DNA from: Vicinamibacterales bacterium
GTDB lineage: Bacteria > Acidobacteriota > Vicinamibacteria > Vicinamibacterales > 2-12-FULL-66-21
Direction: 5' to 3'
Assembly: GCA_035699745.1 (NCBI GenBank)
Contig: DASSPH010000047.1
Coordinates: forward strand, 62,001 to 126,000
Length of the DNA stretch: 64,000 nt
The translations under genes were made by a program, and so were the position numbers. The notes below the pieces were generated by a model, which ran no database searches, had not been told where the DNA came from, and saw only the letters and a program-made list of their open reading frames with translations. The first letter of the stretch is position 1. Each line of letters opens with the position of its first letter. Below are positions 55,326-64,000 of this stretch, piece after piece.

Positions 55326-57929
55326 CTAGTGCTGCGACGTCCCCTTCTTCGGCGGCTTCACGTGCGTGTCGAGCCAGTTCACCATCTCCCAGATCACGTG
55401 CCGCCGGCTCTCCCTGGCGATGTAGCCGTGCGATTCGAGCGGGAGCTGGACGTAGCGGACGTTTCCGCCGTTGCCCTTGAGCGCCGCGAACATCCGCTCG
55501 GACTGCACCGGGAACGTCCCCTGGTTGTTGTCGTGGGTGCCGTGGATCAGCAGGATCGGCTCCTTGATCTTGTCGGCGAAATGGAACGGCGACATCTGAT
55601 CGTAGACCTCGGGCGCCTGCCAGTACGTGCGCGGCTCGGCCTGGAACCCGAACGGGGTGAGCGTCCGGTTGTAGGCGCCGCTGCGGGCGATGCCGGCGCG
55701 GAACAGATCCGAGTGCGCCAGCAGGTTGCCGGTCATGAACGCGCCGTAGGAGTGCCCGCCGACGCCCATGCGGTCGCGATCGCCGACGCCGAGCTCCTCG
55801 AGCTTGTCGATGGCGGCCTTGGCGCTGGCGACGAGCTGCGGCACGTAGCCGTCATTCGGCTCGACGCCGTTCTTCCCCACGATCGGCATCGTTGGATTGT
55901 CGAGCACGCCGTAACCGGCGGCGAGCAACAACAGATGGTCCGCGCGGCTGGGACGACGGAACTGATACGGCGATCCGGCGACCTGCGACGCCGCGTCCTC
56001 TGACATGAACTCCTGCGGGTACGCCCACAAGAAGAACGGCAGCTTCCCGTCGCGGGCGCGATCGTATCCCGGCGGCAGGTACAGCGTGCCGGAGAGCTTC
56101 ACCCCGTCCGGACGGGTATAGGTGAGCAGCTCCGCCTTGACCGTCGAGAAGAACGGCGCCGGATCGGGAAGATTCGTCAGGCGGCTCGCCTGCTTCGACG
56201 CGATGTCGACGACGTAGTAGTCCGGACGCTCGCTTGCCGATTCCCGCCGGACGATCGCTTTCGCCGCCGACGCATCGAGGAGCGCGACCACCGCTTCGTA
56301 ATTCGGCGGCGCGGACTGCCAGAGCCGCTCCGTCCTGCCCGTCGCGATCTCCATCCGATCGAGGTACGGGCGATCGCCGTCTTTCTCCTTCGACGCGCCC
56401 GGACCGGTGAGGTAGTAGAACCGGCCGTCCGGGCTCGTGATGGGCAGCTGGCGATCGCTTGCGAGATCGTAGCGATACATCAGGCTGCCGGGGGCGTTGA
56501 TGCGATCCTCGATGTTGTAGTCCCAGAGCGGCCGCGGCGGGCCGCCGTCCGGCAGCGACGGATCGATCACCCAGGTGCGGGCGCGAGTCTTCTGCGAGCT
56601 GAAATCGCTGACCAGCGCGACCTGCGGGCTGAGCCACTGGAGGCCGCCGTAGCGCATCTCGGTGTCGAGGAAGGGCTGTGGCTCTCCCGTGAACGGCGCC
56701 GGCAGCATCGACACGCGATCGCGCTTCGCCACCAAACGGCGCGGATCTCCGTCGTCCAGCGCCTGGACCATGATCAGGGTCGCCGGTTGATCGGCGCGCC
56801 AGGTAATGGTGCGGACGCCGGGCGTGGTGGAGTCGCGCATGCTCGGCTGCGCTTCGACGAGCGGCCGGTCGTAGACGGTCTTCATCAACTCGCCGAAGGT
56901 GGTCCACACCTCGGTCCTGACCGGGAAGCTGCCCTGGCCGACCTGATACGAGTAGGGGCGATGCGTCACGCGGGTGAGCAGGTACTTGCCGTCCGGCGAC
57001 GCCGAGGGCAGCGCGTGCACGCCGGGCTTGCCGATCGGGGTCATCTTGCCGTCCAGCCCGATGCTCACGAGCTGCGAGGTCATGTAGTAGTCGAACAGCG
57101 TCTCGTCGTGACGGTCCTTCAAGAGATACGTGTTGGTGCGCGCCGGGACGGCGCGGCCGTAGGATTCCTGCACGATGGGTCCGGCCGGCGCGTCGGATCG
57201 CTTCGGCTCGGCGCCGCGCCCTTCGGGAAACAGCAGACAGACGGCCGGCGCGCGTCCGGCCGTCCACGCGCATCCGCCGGCGACGTAGTTCACCCGCGGC
57301 GGCGTCAGGCGCTTCGCCGTTCCCGCGTCGACATCGGCGACCCACAGTGCTTCCCCCTCGCGGGTGGTGGCGCTGAACAGGAAGTGCCTGCCGTCTCTGG
57401 TCCAGCCGCCGGACGGTTCGAGGCGTCCCGGGATCTGGCCGCCGGGCGCGGTGACGGCGCGGCTCGCGCCGGTGGCGGCGTCGAAGATGTGCAGCGTCAT
57501 CCGGTCCGGCGTCATGACGAAGTAAGCCAGCCGTTTCGCGTCACGACTCCACTGCGGCGGGGTGAGGCGGGCGCCGTTCGGCACGGGGATCGTGATCTCC
57601 GCGCCTCCGTCCACCGGCTTCAGTGACGCGGTCCGCACGCCTTCGAAGTCGATGCGGTGCTGCGGCTGCGAGTAGAAGCGGCGGCCGGCGAGATACATGG
57701 TCGGCTCGGCCAGCTCCGCGATGGTCGTCTCGGGCACGTCCGACGTCGTGATCAGCAGCCACTTGCGATCGCTGCTCACGGTCACCACCGGCGGCGCGGG
57801 TGAATCGAGAATCTTCGTGATGGCGTCTGGCGGCGTGCGATAGCCGTCCTGCGCGGAGCCCGGCAGTGTGATGAGGGTCGCAGCGATCAGCCCGATGGCG
57901 GCGCGGCCGGCGAAGCGAAGCAGGATCAT
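55326..57929 (-). CDS. Exported S9-family prolyl-oligopeptidase-like peptidase
   Basis: 867 residues. Signal peptide (LIAATLITLPGSAQ). Residues about 30-620 form a beta-propeller; the C-terminal alpha/beta-hydrolase domain has the nucleophile in VGGHSYGAFM, the acid in LIHGTHDNNQGT and the base in PLESHGY. It cleaves peptides in the periplasm or outside the cell. ATG 57929 follows GAGGAG at a usual distance. A -10-like TATGCT lies about 35 nt upstream. Followed by a DinB gene. Confidence 0.94.
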   Translation of the reverse strand: MILLRFAGRAAIGLIAATLITLPGSAQDGYRTPPDAITKILDSPAPPVVTVSSDRKWLLITTSDVPETTIAELAEPTMYLAGRRFYSQPQHRIDFEGVRTASLKPVDGGAEITIPVPNGARLTPPQWSRDAKRLAYFVMTPDRMTLHIFDAATGASRAVTAPGGQIPGRLEPSGGWTRDGRHFLFSATTREGEALWVADVDAGTAKRLTPPRVNYVAGGCAWTAGRAPAVCLLFPEGRGAEPKRSDAPAGPIVQESYGRAVPARTNTYLLKDRHDETLFDYYMTSQLVSIGLDGKMTPIGKPGVHALPSASPDGKYLLTRVTHRPYSYQVGQGSFPVRTEVWTTFGELMKTVYDRPLVEAQPSMRDSTTPGVRTITWRADQPATLIMVQALDDGDPRRLVAKRDRVSMLPAPFTGEPQPFLDTEMRYGGLQWLSPQVALVSDFSSQKTRARTWVIDPSLPDGGPPRPLWDYNIEDRINAPGSLMYRYDLASDRQLPITSPDGRFYYLTGPGASKEKDGDRPYLDRMEIATGRTERLWQSAPPNYEAVVALLDASAAKAIVRRESASERPDYYVVDIASKQASRLTNLPDPAPFFSTVKAELLTYTRPDGVKLSGTLYLPPGYDRARDGKLPFFLWAYPQEFMSEDAASQVAGSPYQFRRPSRADHLLLLAAGYGVLDNPTMPIVGKNGVEPNDGYVPQLVASAKAAIDKLEELGVGDRDRMGVGGHSYGAFMTGNLLAHSDLFRAGIARSGAYNRTLTPFGFQAEPRTYWQAPEVYDQMSPFHFADKIKEPILLIHGTHDNNQGTFPVQSERMFAALKGNGGNVRYVQLPLESHGYIARESRRHVIWEMVNWLDTHVKPPKKGTSQH

Positions 57930-58018
57930 GGGCGTGCTCCTCGGATTAGTTGCGCTAGCATACGCCGACTCGCGGCCGGACGAGCGGCCGCGTGGTGGAT
58001 GAGTCGGCGGCGCCGCTC

Positions 58019-58909
58019 TCATTCGACGCGCACGGGAGACCAGCGGACCCCGCGAAGCTTGAGCGGCTGCAGCGCGGCGTACACGCGCGGACGCACGATC
58101 AGGCGCCGGCGTGCGAGCCACCGCTTGCCGTGCACCGGCTCTGCCCACGCGCCGGTGCCGAACAGCTCGAACGTCCATGCCGCATCAGGCATCGTGTCGA
58201 CGGCGGAGCGCGGGTAGGCGGGAATGAACGGATCTTCGGTCGTATTGAACCAGCCGTCGCGGCCGCAACGCGCGCACGGGCGCTCGGCGCCGGCGCGCCC
58301 GCGAATCATCCCCCGTGCACTCGCCAGCATCGGCGGCAGCGTCGCCTGAACGACGACCTGGCGCCACGGGATCGGCGCACCGGACGGATCGAGCACCGGG
58401 CGCAGCGACATGCCGCGCAACCCTGCCGACGCGATCGCTCCCGCGATCGACTCGTGCAGCAGCAGCTCGTCGGCAATGCCGGCCGCCAGAAAAGACTTCG
58501 GCAGCTCGGTCCTGCGCACGCGGAAAGGAGACGTCTGCACGAGCCCGGCGCCGCAGTGGGGGCAGGCGCCGCTGTCGTCGTACGACGTTCCGTCTCGAGG
58601 ATGTCCGCGTTCGGTTCCGGGCCCGCCGGCCCGCAGAAGCAGAAGCGGCGCCGCCGCCAGTTCTTTCGGCGTCGCGTCCATGTATCGCTGGATCGACGGC
58701 GCCTCGAGGCCGTGCGCCGCCGCCGCAAACCTGAGCCGGCGCGCGACCTCCTCGTTGGGCAGTTCGATCCGGTGCAGCAACGCCGACGACGACTGCCCCG
58801 CCGCGAGCTTCGCGTACACGTCGAACATTCCCGCGTCGCGGAACATCAGGCGAACGCGCTCGCGCTGGGACGGGACATCGGGCAGGAGGGCGACGATACG
58901 TTCCGGCAT
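58019..58909 (-). CDS. Two-CxxC protein of unknown function (possible double-CXXCG relative)
   Basis: 296 residues. Two zinc-ribbon-like motifs, SGACPHCGAGLVQ (about residue 115) and RPCARCGRDGWF (about residue 215), separated by about 100 residues. The C-terminal region (RRRLIVRPRVYAALQPLKLRGVRW) resembles the last part of myxobacterial double-CXXCG proteins, but I am not sure. No signal peptide. It is the last of three closely spaced genes; function unknown. Confidence 0.7.
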   Translation of the reverse strand: MPERIVALLPDVPSQRERVRLMFRDAGMFDVYAKLAAGQSSSALLHRIELPNEEVARRLRFAAAAHGLEAPSIQRYMDATPKELAAAPLLLLRAGGPGTERGHPRDGTSYDDSGACPHCGAGLVQTSPFRVRRTELPKSFLAAGIADELLLHESIAGAIASAGLRGMSLRPVLDPSGAPIPWRQVVVQATLPPMLASARGMIRGRAGAERPCARCGRDGWFNTTEDPFIPAYPRSAVDTMPDAAWTFELFGTGAWAEPVHGKRWLARRRLIVRPRVYAALQPLKLRGVRWSPVRVE

Positions 58910-58927
58910 CAGGCTGAAAGGCGCTGC

Positions 58928-59134
58928 CTACGACGCGAGGCAGCGGTTCGGCACGTTGTCCAGGGGAGGCCGCGGCCGACCTGCGGCAACAGGCCGAATT
59001 GCGCGCAGGCGATTGACGGCGGGCTGTCCCTTGATCGCCGCGCGCGCGTCGAACCCTCGATCCAGGATCGCGCGGATGGCGTCGGCATCGTGGGCCTCGA
59101 ACGGGCAGCGGATGTCGAATTCGATGCCCCGCAT
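58928..59134 (-). CDS. Small protein of unknown function in a three-gene cassette
   Basis: 68 residues. It starts MRGIEFDIRCPFEAHDADAI and ends PRPPLDNVPNRCLAS, with two cysteines. No motif is recognised. It lies 16 bp after the NTF2-like gene and 18 bp before the CxxC gene, so it is probably co-transcribed with both. The frame is open a little further upstream; ATG 59134 is the first in position to follow the previous stop. Confidence 0.6.
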   Translation of the reverse strand: MRGIEFDIRCPFEAHDADAIRAILDRGFDARAAIKGQPAVNRLRAIRPVAAGRPRPPLDNVPNRCLAS

Positions 59135-59150
59135 GGCTGCTCCGCCGATG

Positions 59151-59510
59151 TTACGGCCGCCCGAACTCGACGGCACGCACCTTCAACGCCCCGTCTTCCC
59201 TGGTCACCACGACCGTGACGGCTTCACTGTACACGTCGCCGGCGATACTGACGTAGACCCAGCCCGCATCCGCCGGCTGTTTGTCCGGCCAGCTGTCCAT
59301 CGTGAGGCCGGCTTCGACGGAGCCAATCGCCCCGAACTCGGCGGGCACCATCGACTCGAATGCCGTCCGCATCGCCTCGAGCGTCACGCCGCGCCGGTAG
59401 TCACGCGACGTCATCTCATACGCGGCGGCATAGTCGCGGTCCGTCAGCGCCCTCGCGAACCGCAGGGCAACCATCGTGAAATCGTTGTCGGAATCAGCGG
59501 CCGCCATCAT
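59151..59510 (-). CDS. NTF2/SnoaL-like small protein
   Basis: 119 residues, consistent with an NTF2-like cone. It has FARALTDRDYAAAYEMTSRD, RRGVTLEAMRTAFESMV and WVYVSIAGDVYSEAVTVVVT. Such small folds serve as enzymes, ligand binders or immunity proteins; no choice can be made. It starts at ATG 59510 or 59507. It is first in a three-gene cassette, 31 bp after the carboxylesterase stop. Confidence 0.75.
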   Translation of the reverse strand: MMAAADSDNDFTMVALRFARALTDRDYAAAYEMTSRDYRRGVTLEAMRTAFESMVPAEFGAIGSVEAGLTMDSWPDKQPADAGWVYVSIAGDVYSEAVTVVVTREDGALKVRAVEFGRP

Positions 59511-59541
59511 GATGCCAGGGTCCGGCGCAACGAGGTCGTGT

Positions 59542-61266
59542 TCACGCGCCGCCGCGCCCCCGGCCGCCGCCGCGGCCGGCGGGCGCCGGCAGCAACGACA
59601 CCAGCTTGTCGTCGCGAAGCGGAACCGACTGACTCACGGTGTCGAAGACCATCGCCTGCGGGTTCGCCGTGGTGTACGGCTGCCACGCGAGCCCCGGCTG
59701 GCTCGGATTTCCCGTCCGCGCGAAGTTGACCCATGCCTGCGCGACCTTGTCCTGCAGCGCCAGCGCGACGGCGCCGCCGCCGGTGGCGGTACGGATCTGC
59801 GGCACGGCGAGCGCGTGGAAACAGAACGCGAGCTCCGAGCAATGGAACGCGGTAATGCCGCCGTTGATCGGGTATTCCCACGCGAACAGATAGTTGTAGA
59901 CCGGCACCTTCGTGCGTTCCAGCTTGCGCGCCAGCAGGTTCTTCGCGCCGGGACGCGAGCCGCCGGCGTAATAGAGAACGTCCTGAACCTTCTTGCGCGG
60001 GAACGCCTGCCTGAACTCGGCGACGATGGCGTCCTTCTTGTCGCCATATGCGGCCGCCAGCTGCTCGTCGATCTCCTTCGGCGACCACTCGTTCTTGCGT
60101 CCGTCGCCGCGCGTCAGCGTGCCCTGCATCTCGCTGAACACCGAGCCCACGATGAGCGGGATGTCGTCGGCCCAGTCGCAGAACTCGCGCATGACGTACT
60201 GATCGTCGGCGATCACTTCCCAGTTGAGCGACGGCCTGCCGACCTCCTGCGCGGCCGAGCGCAAGGCGGCGGCTCCCGCGGCGATGAGCTGAGAATATGG
60301 AACGGTCTTCAGCTTGTCGATCTGCTCCCCCGTGAGATTCAGGTGCTTCAGCGTGTGCGCCGCAATCGCCTGCTGCGCCTTGATGCTCGCCGCCGGATCG
60401 GTCGTCCGATACGTGTTGTTCCCGCCGCTCTGCGCCGCGACCTTGTGGAACAGACCGCGCGCGTCGGGGGTGTGGAGCATGCGGACCACTTTCCCGCCGC
60501 CGCCGGATTGCCCGAAAATCATCACGTTGCCCGGATCGCCGCCAAAGCTCGCGACGTTGTCGCGCACCCACTCCAGTGCCGCCACCAGGTCCGCCGTGCC
60601 GGTGTAGCGGGAATTCGCATATTGAGGACCGTACGCCGACAGGTCGAGCGTGCCGAGAATGTTCAGGCGGTGATTGACGCTGACGACCACCACGTCGCCG
60701 AACTCGCTGAGGCTGCGGCCGTCGTACGCGTACGACTCCATCGAGGCGCCGTTGGTGAACCCGCCGCCGTGCATCCACACCATCACCGGCTTCTTCACCG
60801 CCGGCGTCAGGCTCTGCGTCCACACGTTCAGGTACTGGCAGTGCTCGTTGGCGATGAAGTAGCGATGCGGAAAGACCAGCTCGTCGGCGCTGACGCTGGT
60901 CTGCTCCGGGCTGGGGCACACCGGCCCCCACACCTGTGCGTTCTTGATCCCGCTCCACGGCTGAACGGGCCTGGGCGGCCCGAAACGCTCCGCTTCCGCA
61001 TAGCGGATGCCGAGAAACGACGCCGTCTTCCCTTCCCTGAGACCGCGCAGCGTACCGCCTTTGATCCGGACGGTCGGCGGATTCAGGTTCGGACCTGTCA
61101 TCGGCGAGGCCGCCGGCGCGGCGGACCCCGCGGCCTTCGGCTTCTCCTGGCCGAGCACGTCGCCGGTGACCCCCGCAACGACGCCGCCAATGACCGCCGT
61201 CGTGGTCCCCAGCATCTGCCGTCGGCTCAAGCGGCTCGGGCGCCTCGTGGATGATTCGCTGCTCAT
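59542..61266 (-). CDS. Exported type-B carboxylesterase
   Basis: 574 residues. A twin-arginine signal (SRRQMLGTTTAVIGG, about residue 14) precedes the alpha/beta-hydrolase. The oxyanion motif is MVWMHGGGFTNG, the nucleophile elbow FGQSGGGGKV (GxSxG), and the histidine is in AFHCSELAFCF. It hydrolyses carboxylic esters outside the cytoplasm. ATG 61266 follows AGGAGGGA. The C-terminus ends in Gly/Arg-rich low complexity. Confidence 0.93.
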   Translation of the reverse strand: MSSESSTRRPSRLSRRQMLGTTTAVIGGVVAGVTGDVLGQEKPKAAGSAAPAASPMTGPNLNPPTVRIKGGTLRGLREGKTASFLGIRYAEAERFGPPRPVQPWSGIKNAQVWGPVCPSPEQTSVSADELVFPHRYFIANEHCQYLNVWTQSLTPAVKKPVMVWMHGGGFTNGASMESYAYDGRSLSEFGDVVVVSVNHRLNILGTLDLSAYGPQYANSRYTGTADLVAALEWVRDNVASFGGDPGNVMIFGQSGGGGKVVRMLHTPDARGLFHKVAAQSGGNNTYRTTDPAASIKAQQAIAAHTLKHLNLTGEQIDKLKTVPYSQLIAAGAAALRSAAQEVGRPSLNWEVIADDQYVMREFCDWADDIPLIVGSVFSEMQGTLTRGDGRKNEWSPKEIDEQLAAAYGDKKDAIVAEFRQAFPRKKVQDVLYYAGGSRPGAKNLLARKLERTKVPVYNYLFAWEYPINGGITAFHCSELAFCFHALAVPQIRTATGGGAVALALQDKVAQAWVNFARTGNPSQPGLAWQPYTTANPQAMVFDTVSQSVPLRDDKLVSLLPAPAGRGGGRGRGGA

Positions 61267-61309
61267 GCTGTCCCTCCTGGCTCCATCGGCTGCGGATGCG
61301 AACGCCATC

Positions 61310-62488
61310 CTATACCCTGACGGGCGGCACGTCAGCCGCCGCAGCACGGCGCAACGGCGCGACACGCGCGTAGGTGATGGTGCGCCATAACCATTCGAGC
61401 GGGCCGAGACGGAAGCGGGCGAGCCACGCGCGGCTCGCGAGCGCCTCCACGCCGAACAGCAATGCAGTGGCGGCGACGTACAAGTAGGGACGCACCGTGA
61501 GCGCCGCGCCGTAGCCGGACGCGAGCGCGTCGAGCACGATTGCCTGCAGCAGGTAATTGGTGAGCGCCAGCCGCCCGGCGTCGCGGAACCATGCGAGGCG
61601 CGCCGTCCAGGCCGGACGTGCGTGCACCAGCAGGATCACGCCGCCGATGTAGGTGAAACAGAGCCACTGATCCTGGATGAGACCGAATCCGTAGGCGATC
61701 GGCCAGTCCGCGCCGGGAATACCCGTCGACGGCAGACGGCGCAGTACCAGCCACGATACCGCCCACGATCCCGCGCCGAAGATCATCCAGCCGGCTATCA
61801 GCCGGACGTGACGACCTGGTTCATCGAGGACGCGGTGCCGGACCGCGAGCAGTCCCAGCGTGAACAGGGCCAGGTTGACCGTCGGCAGCAGATCCCGCCA
61901 GCCGAGGGCGAATCCGTTCACGAACAACGCCCATCGCGCGGCGAGCAGCGTCAGGTAGCGATCCTGCGCCGCCGCCGCGGCGGCTGCCTGCATGAGCGCG
62001 GCGGTGTGCGCCGGCGCGGCCGCCAATCCGAAAGCGTGCAGCGCCGTCAGTTCGGCGGCCAGCGGTCGGGCGCAGGCGAAGATCGCCGCCGCGACGAGCA
62101 GCGCCGGCGTCGGCCACCGGCGGAGGACCAGCAGCGCGACACCCCAGCAGGCGTACTCGAGGAGGATGCCGAATCCGAACCCCACCTCGGCAATCACGCC
62201 GAAGAGGGCCAGCGCCGCCATCCGGCGCAGGAAGATCGGCCACACCCGCCGGCCCCGCGCGTCCAGGCGCCGCAGCAGAATCCCGAACCCGGCGCCGAAC
62301 AGAAACGCGAACGTGCCCCAGGCCTTCTGTTCCAGCAGCACCCAGACGCCCCACGCGATCAGGTCTTCGACGCCGCCGGCGTCCTGCCGCATCCGCTGGT
62401 GGAAGTGCACCAGGATCATCGCGCAGAGCGCCAGGCCCCGCAGACAGTCGAGCGAGTGCAGCCGATCGTCCTCCGGCAGGTGCGTCAT
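61310..62488 (-). CDS. DUF418-type membrane protein
   Basis: 392 residues, about ten membrane segments. It starts with RLHSLDCLRGLALCAMILVH, typical of the DUF418/acyltransferase-3-like group, and has WGTFAFLFGAGFGILLRR and ALTNYLLQAIVLDALASGYG. Role unknown; related proteins may modify the cell envelope. ATG 62488. A TAACAT box lies about 21 nt upstream. Confidence 0.85.
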   Translation of the reverse strand: MTHLPEDDRLHSLDCLRGLALCAMILVHFHQRMRQDAGGVEDLIAWGVWVLLEQKAWGTFAFLFGAGFGILLRRLDARGRRVWPIFLRRMAALALFGVIAEVGFGFGILLEYACWGVALLVLRRWPTPALLVAAAIFACARPLAAELTALHAFGLAAAPAHTAALMQAAAAAAAQDRYLTLLAARWALFVNGFALGWRDLLPTVNLALFTLGLLAVRHRVLDEPGRHVRLIAGWMIFGAGSWAVSWLVLRRLPSTGIPGADWPIAYGFGLIQDQWLCFTYIGGVILLVHARPAWTARLAWFRDAGRLALTNYLLQAIVLDALASGYGAALTVRPYLYVAATALLFGVEALASRAWLARFRLGPLEWLWRTITYARVAPLRRAAAADVPPVRV

Positions 62489-62587
62489 GGTGGCGGCGTG
62501 CGCAGCCTCATGTTACCCGGCGGGGCAGCAGGCGTAATATGGCGCTACAGGGAGGGACCCCGCGGAACACGACAGAAGGAGGACCTC

Positions 62588-63007
62588 ATGCATCCAGGCC
62601 GCGCGTTCATGGCTGGAATCGTCGGAGCGTTGGCGATGAGTCTCGTGATGGCTGGCGTCCGGGCGGCCGGCATTCCGCTGCACATCGAGTCGCAGCTGGC
62701 GGCCGTGCTCGGAACGAACCTGTGGATCGTGGGCCTGGCGGCGCACCTCCTGATCGGCGGCGCGCTCGGCATCGGCTACGGCCTGGCGTTCGAGCTGGTC
62801 CTGCAGCAGTCTGGTGTCGGCCCCGGCGTGATCCTCGGCGCCTACAACACGATCATCGCCGGATTCGTGTGGGCGGCACTCGGCGGGCCCGGACACTTCT
62901 GGAGCGCCGTCGGCCCGCAGGGGATCGTCGCGCTGTTCATCGCCCACATGACGTTCGGCGCCGTCGTCGGCGCGGCGTTCAAGGCTGAGGAGCGGCTGCT
63001 CGCGTAG
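62588..63007 (+). CDS. Small polytopic membrane protein
   Basis: 139 residues with about four hydrophobic segments (AFMAGIVGALAMSLVMAGV; LWIVGLAAHLLIGGALGIGY; VILGAYNTIIAGFVWAALGG; GIVALFIAHMTFGAVVGAAF). No family is assigned. ATG 62588 follows AGAAGGAGGACCTC. It diverges from the DUF418 gene. Confidence 0.8.
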   Translation: MHPGRAFMAGIVGALAMSLVMAGVRAAGIPLHIESQLAAVLGTNLWIVGLAAHLLIGGALGIGYGLAFELVLQQSGVGPGVILGAYNTIIAGFVWAALGGPGHFWSAVGPQGIVALFIAHMTFGAVVGAAFKAEERLLA

Positions 63008-63049
63008 ACGAGGCGTGCGACGCCGGCGCGCCGGACGCGCCGGCGTTCG

Positions 63050-63619
63050 TCATCGGCGGGTCTCGCCGGCCGCCGGTACGGCGTACGTCAGTTCCGCAAA
63101 GCCGCTGCCCACCTGCCGCGCCGAGAGCAGTCGAAGCGGCGGATTCGTCAATCGCCGCGGGAACAGCGGCTTGCCGCGGCCCAGGGTGACGGACGCGATC
63201 TGGACCACGATCTCCGTGAGCAGTCCGGCATCGTGGAACTGCCCCGCCAGGTCGCCGCCTCCCACGACCCAGATGTTCTTCGTGCCGGCGGCCTCGCGCA
63301 TCTGCGCATGCACGGGACGAACGTCCCCTCGCACCATGCGAACGTCGGCGTGCTCGATCCGGGGCAGCGACCGGCTCGTGAACACCCACGCGGGCTGCGC
63401 ATACGGCCACGGCGAGCCCATTTCCGCCGCCACCTCGTCGGCATGGCGAAGCATCCACTCGTAGGTGGCCGAACCCATGGCCAGCGCGCCGACGTCGGCG
63501 ATGAACGACGGATAGCTCGTGTCGGCAGGATCGCCGAGCGGAAACAGCCAGTCCAGTGAGTCGTCTTCCGTCGCGATGAACCCGTCGAGCGTGGCGGCGG
63601 TGTAGTACTGCGTCTTCAT
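63050..63619 (-). CDS. Dihydrofolate-reductase/RibD C-terminal-like protein
   Basis: 189 residues. It has YYTAATLDGFIATEDDSLDW, GALAMGSATYEWMLRH and NIWVVGGGDLAGQFHDAGLL, the typical pattern of the DHFR-like RibD-C family of uncharacterised reductases. It probably uses NADPH; the substrate is unknown. Start ATG 63619; no strong Shine-Dalgarno is seen. Confidence 0.92.
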   Translation of the reverse strand: MKTQYYTAATLDGFIATEDDSLDWLFPLGDPADTSYPSFIADVGALAMGSATYEWMLRHADEVAAEMGSPWPYAQPAWVFTSRSLPRIEHADVRMVRGDVRPVHAQMREAAGTKNIWVVGGGDLAGQFHDAGLLTEIVVQIASVTLGRGKPLFPRRLTNPPLRLLSARQVGSGFAELTYAVPAAGETRR

Positions 63620-63700
63620 GAGTGTCTGCCGGCGCGCATGAGATGAGCGGTGTTGATCGGCACCCGTGAAGTCTACACGGCGTCGACTCCCGCGCCGGGC

Positions 63701-64000
63701 TCAAAACCGCCACACGGCGCGAAGCCCGGCTCCCAGTTCGCGGTACTTGTTGCCGATCCTCGCTGGACCGCCGTACACGACGCGCACTTCGGGCGCGACG
63801 CTCAAGCGGGGCGTCACCGCGACCGAGCCGTCGAGACCGAGGAGCAGCCCGCCCCGCCACCGATGAACGGACGAATTCTGGTGATCGCGGGCCACCCGCG
63901 ACGGATCCACGCCGTCAGGAATGCTGAGAAGGGTGTAGGCGGACGTCTGATCGTAGCGCCGCGCCGTCGCGCCGGCGCTGGCGCCCACCGCGACGCGCGG
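63701..64000 (-). CDS. C-terminal part of an outer-membrane beta-barrel-like protein (5' end outside window)
   Basis: The last 99 codons are present; the frame runs off the right edge. The visible part is beta-rich (SVAVTPRLSVAPEVRVVYGG) and ends in GAGLRAVWRF, the terminal aromatic of an outer-membrane strand. The end resembles that of the barrel protein at 37940-38638. Which family it belongs to cannot be told. Confidence 0.65.
   Translation of the reverse strand, partial: PRVAVGASAGATARRYDQTSAYTLLSIPDGVDPSRVARDHQNSSVHRWRGGLLLGLDGSVAVTPRLSVAPEVRVVYGGPARIGNKYRELGAGLRAVWRF

Noticed and set aside
61310-61365. Upstream extension of the carboxylesterase to 61365
   Set aside because: AGGAGGGA and a twin-arginine signal peptide support ATG 61266; the extension is antisense to the DUF418 end.

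Overview
The window is a GC-rich chromosomal segment with very tight gene packing, many 4-nt ATGA overlaps and frequent GTG starts. An ADOP-type FtsX permease, an Oar-like TonB-dependent receptor with a carboxypeptidase-regulatory domain, PD40/amidohydrolase and S9 peptidase exoenzymes, four DinB-fold proteins, and ankyrin proteins with a 'QAKDL...LADAQ' N-terminus together suggest an Acidobacteriota bacterium, probably Vicinamibacteria-like. This is inferred from family content only; there is no rRNA. I saw no tRNA, rRNA, CRISPR array, integrase or transposase, so this reads as ordinary chromosome.

Layout. 1-10.6 kb: a permease running off the left edge, an OPT-family transporter, an octamer repeat array, a ChbG-like deacetylase, a divergent DUF1326/DUF2182 pair, a serine hydrolase, a DinB protein, YbjQ, a HipA-like kinase overlapping a DUF3037 gene, and a DUF1697 gene. 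10.6-27.5 kb: a nitrogen-assimilation block, mostly on the minus strand. It reads amtB, porin, glnD, glnK, gltB, gltD with 4-8 nt overlaps at most joints, then ppc overlapping a NifA-type sigma-54 activator. A TIGR00300-family (ornithine cyclodeaminase-related) gene lies between gltD and ppc on the plus strand. Upstream of amtB there is a GG-N10-GC promoter candidate and three copies of a CGACA-N4-TGTCG palindrome, suggesting sigma-54 control by an activator such as the one encoded here. 27.8-37.9 kb: cysH, a PQQ-propeller membrane protein, a heptamer repeat array, small DinB/MmcQ/VOC genes, an ankyrin gene with a structured leader, trmO and a J-domain protein. 37.9-47 kb: an outer-membrane protein and TonB receptor pair, a methyltransferase, membrane proteins and a MetE-like enzyme. 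47-64 kb: exported hydrolases, a second ankyrin gene with the same leader, a second heptamer array, and assorted small enzymes.

The strongest candidate for something undescribed is a ~120-nt RNA leader found twice, at 35259-35379 and 54501-54628, each directly before an ankyrin-repeat gene. The two copies share a 5' hairpin with a CAGG loop, a downstream ACCUG able to pair with that loop, a short hairpin with a compensatory base-pair change, and a long-range stem closing just before the Shine-Dalgarno sequence. In both, a -10 box places transcription start at the first base of the 5' hairpin. Further genome-scale signals are TAnnnT boxes 5-10 nt upstream of many start codons, suggesting leaderless mRNAs, and short tandem arrays (7-8 bp units) occupying promoter or start-codon regions.
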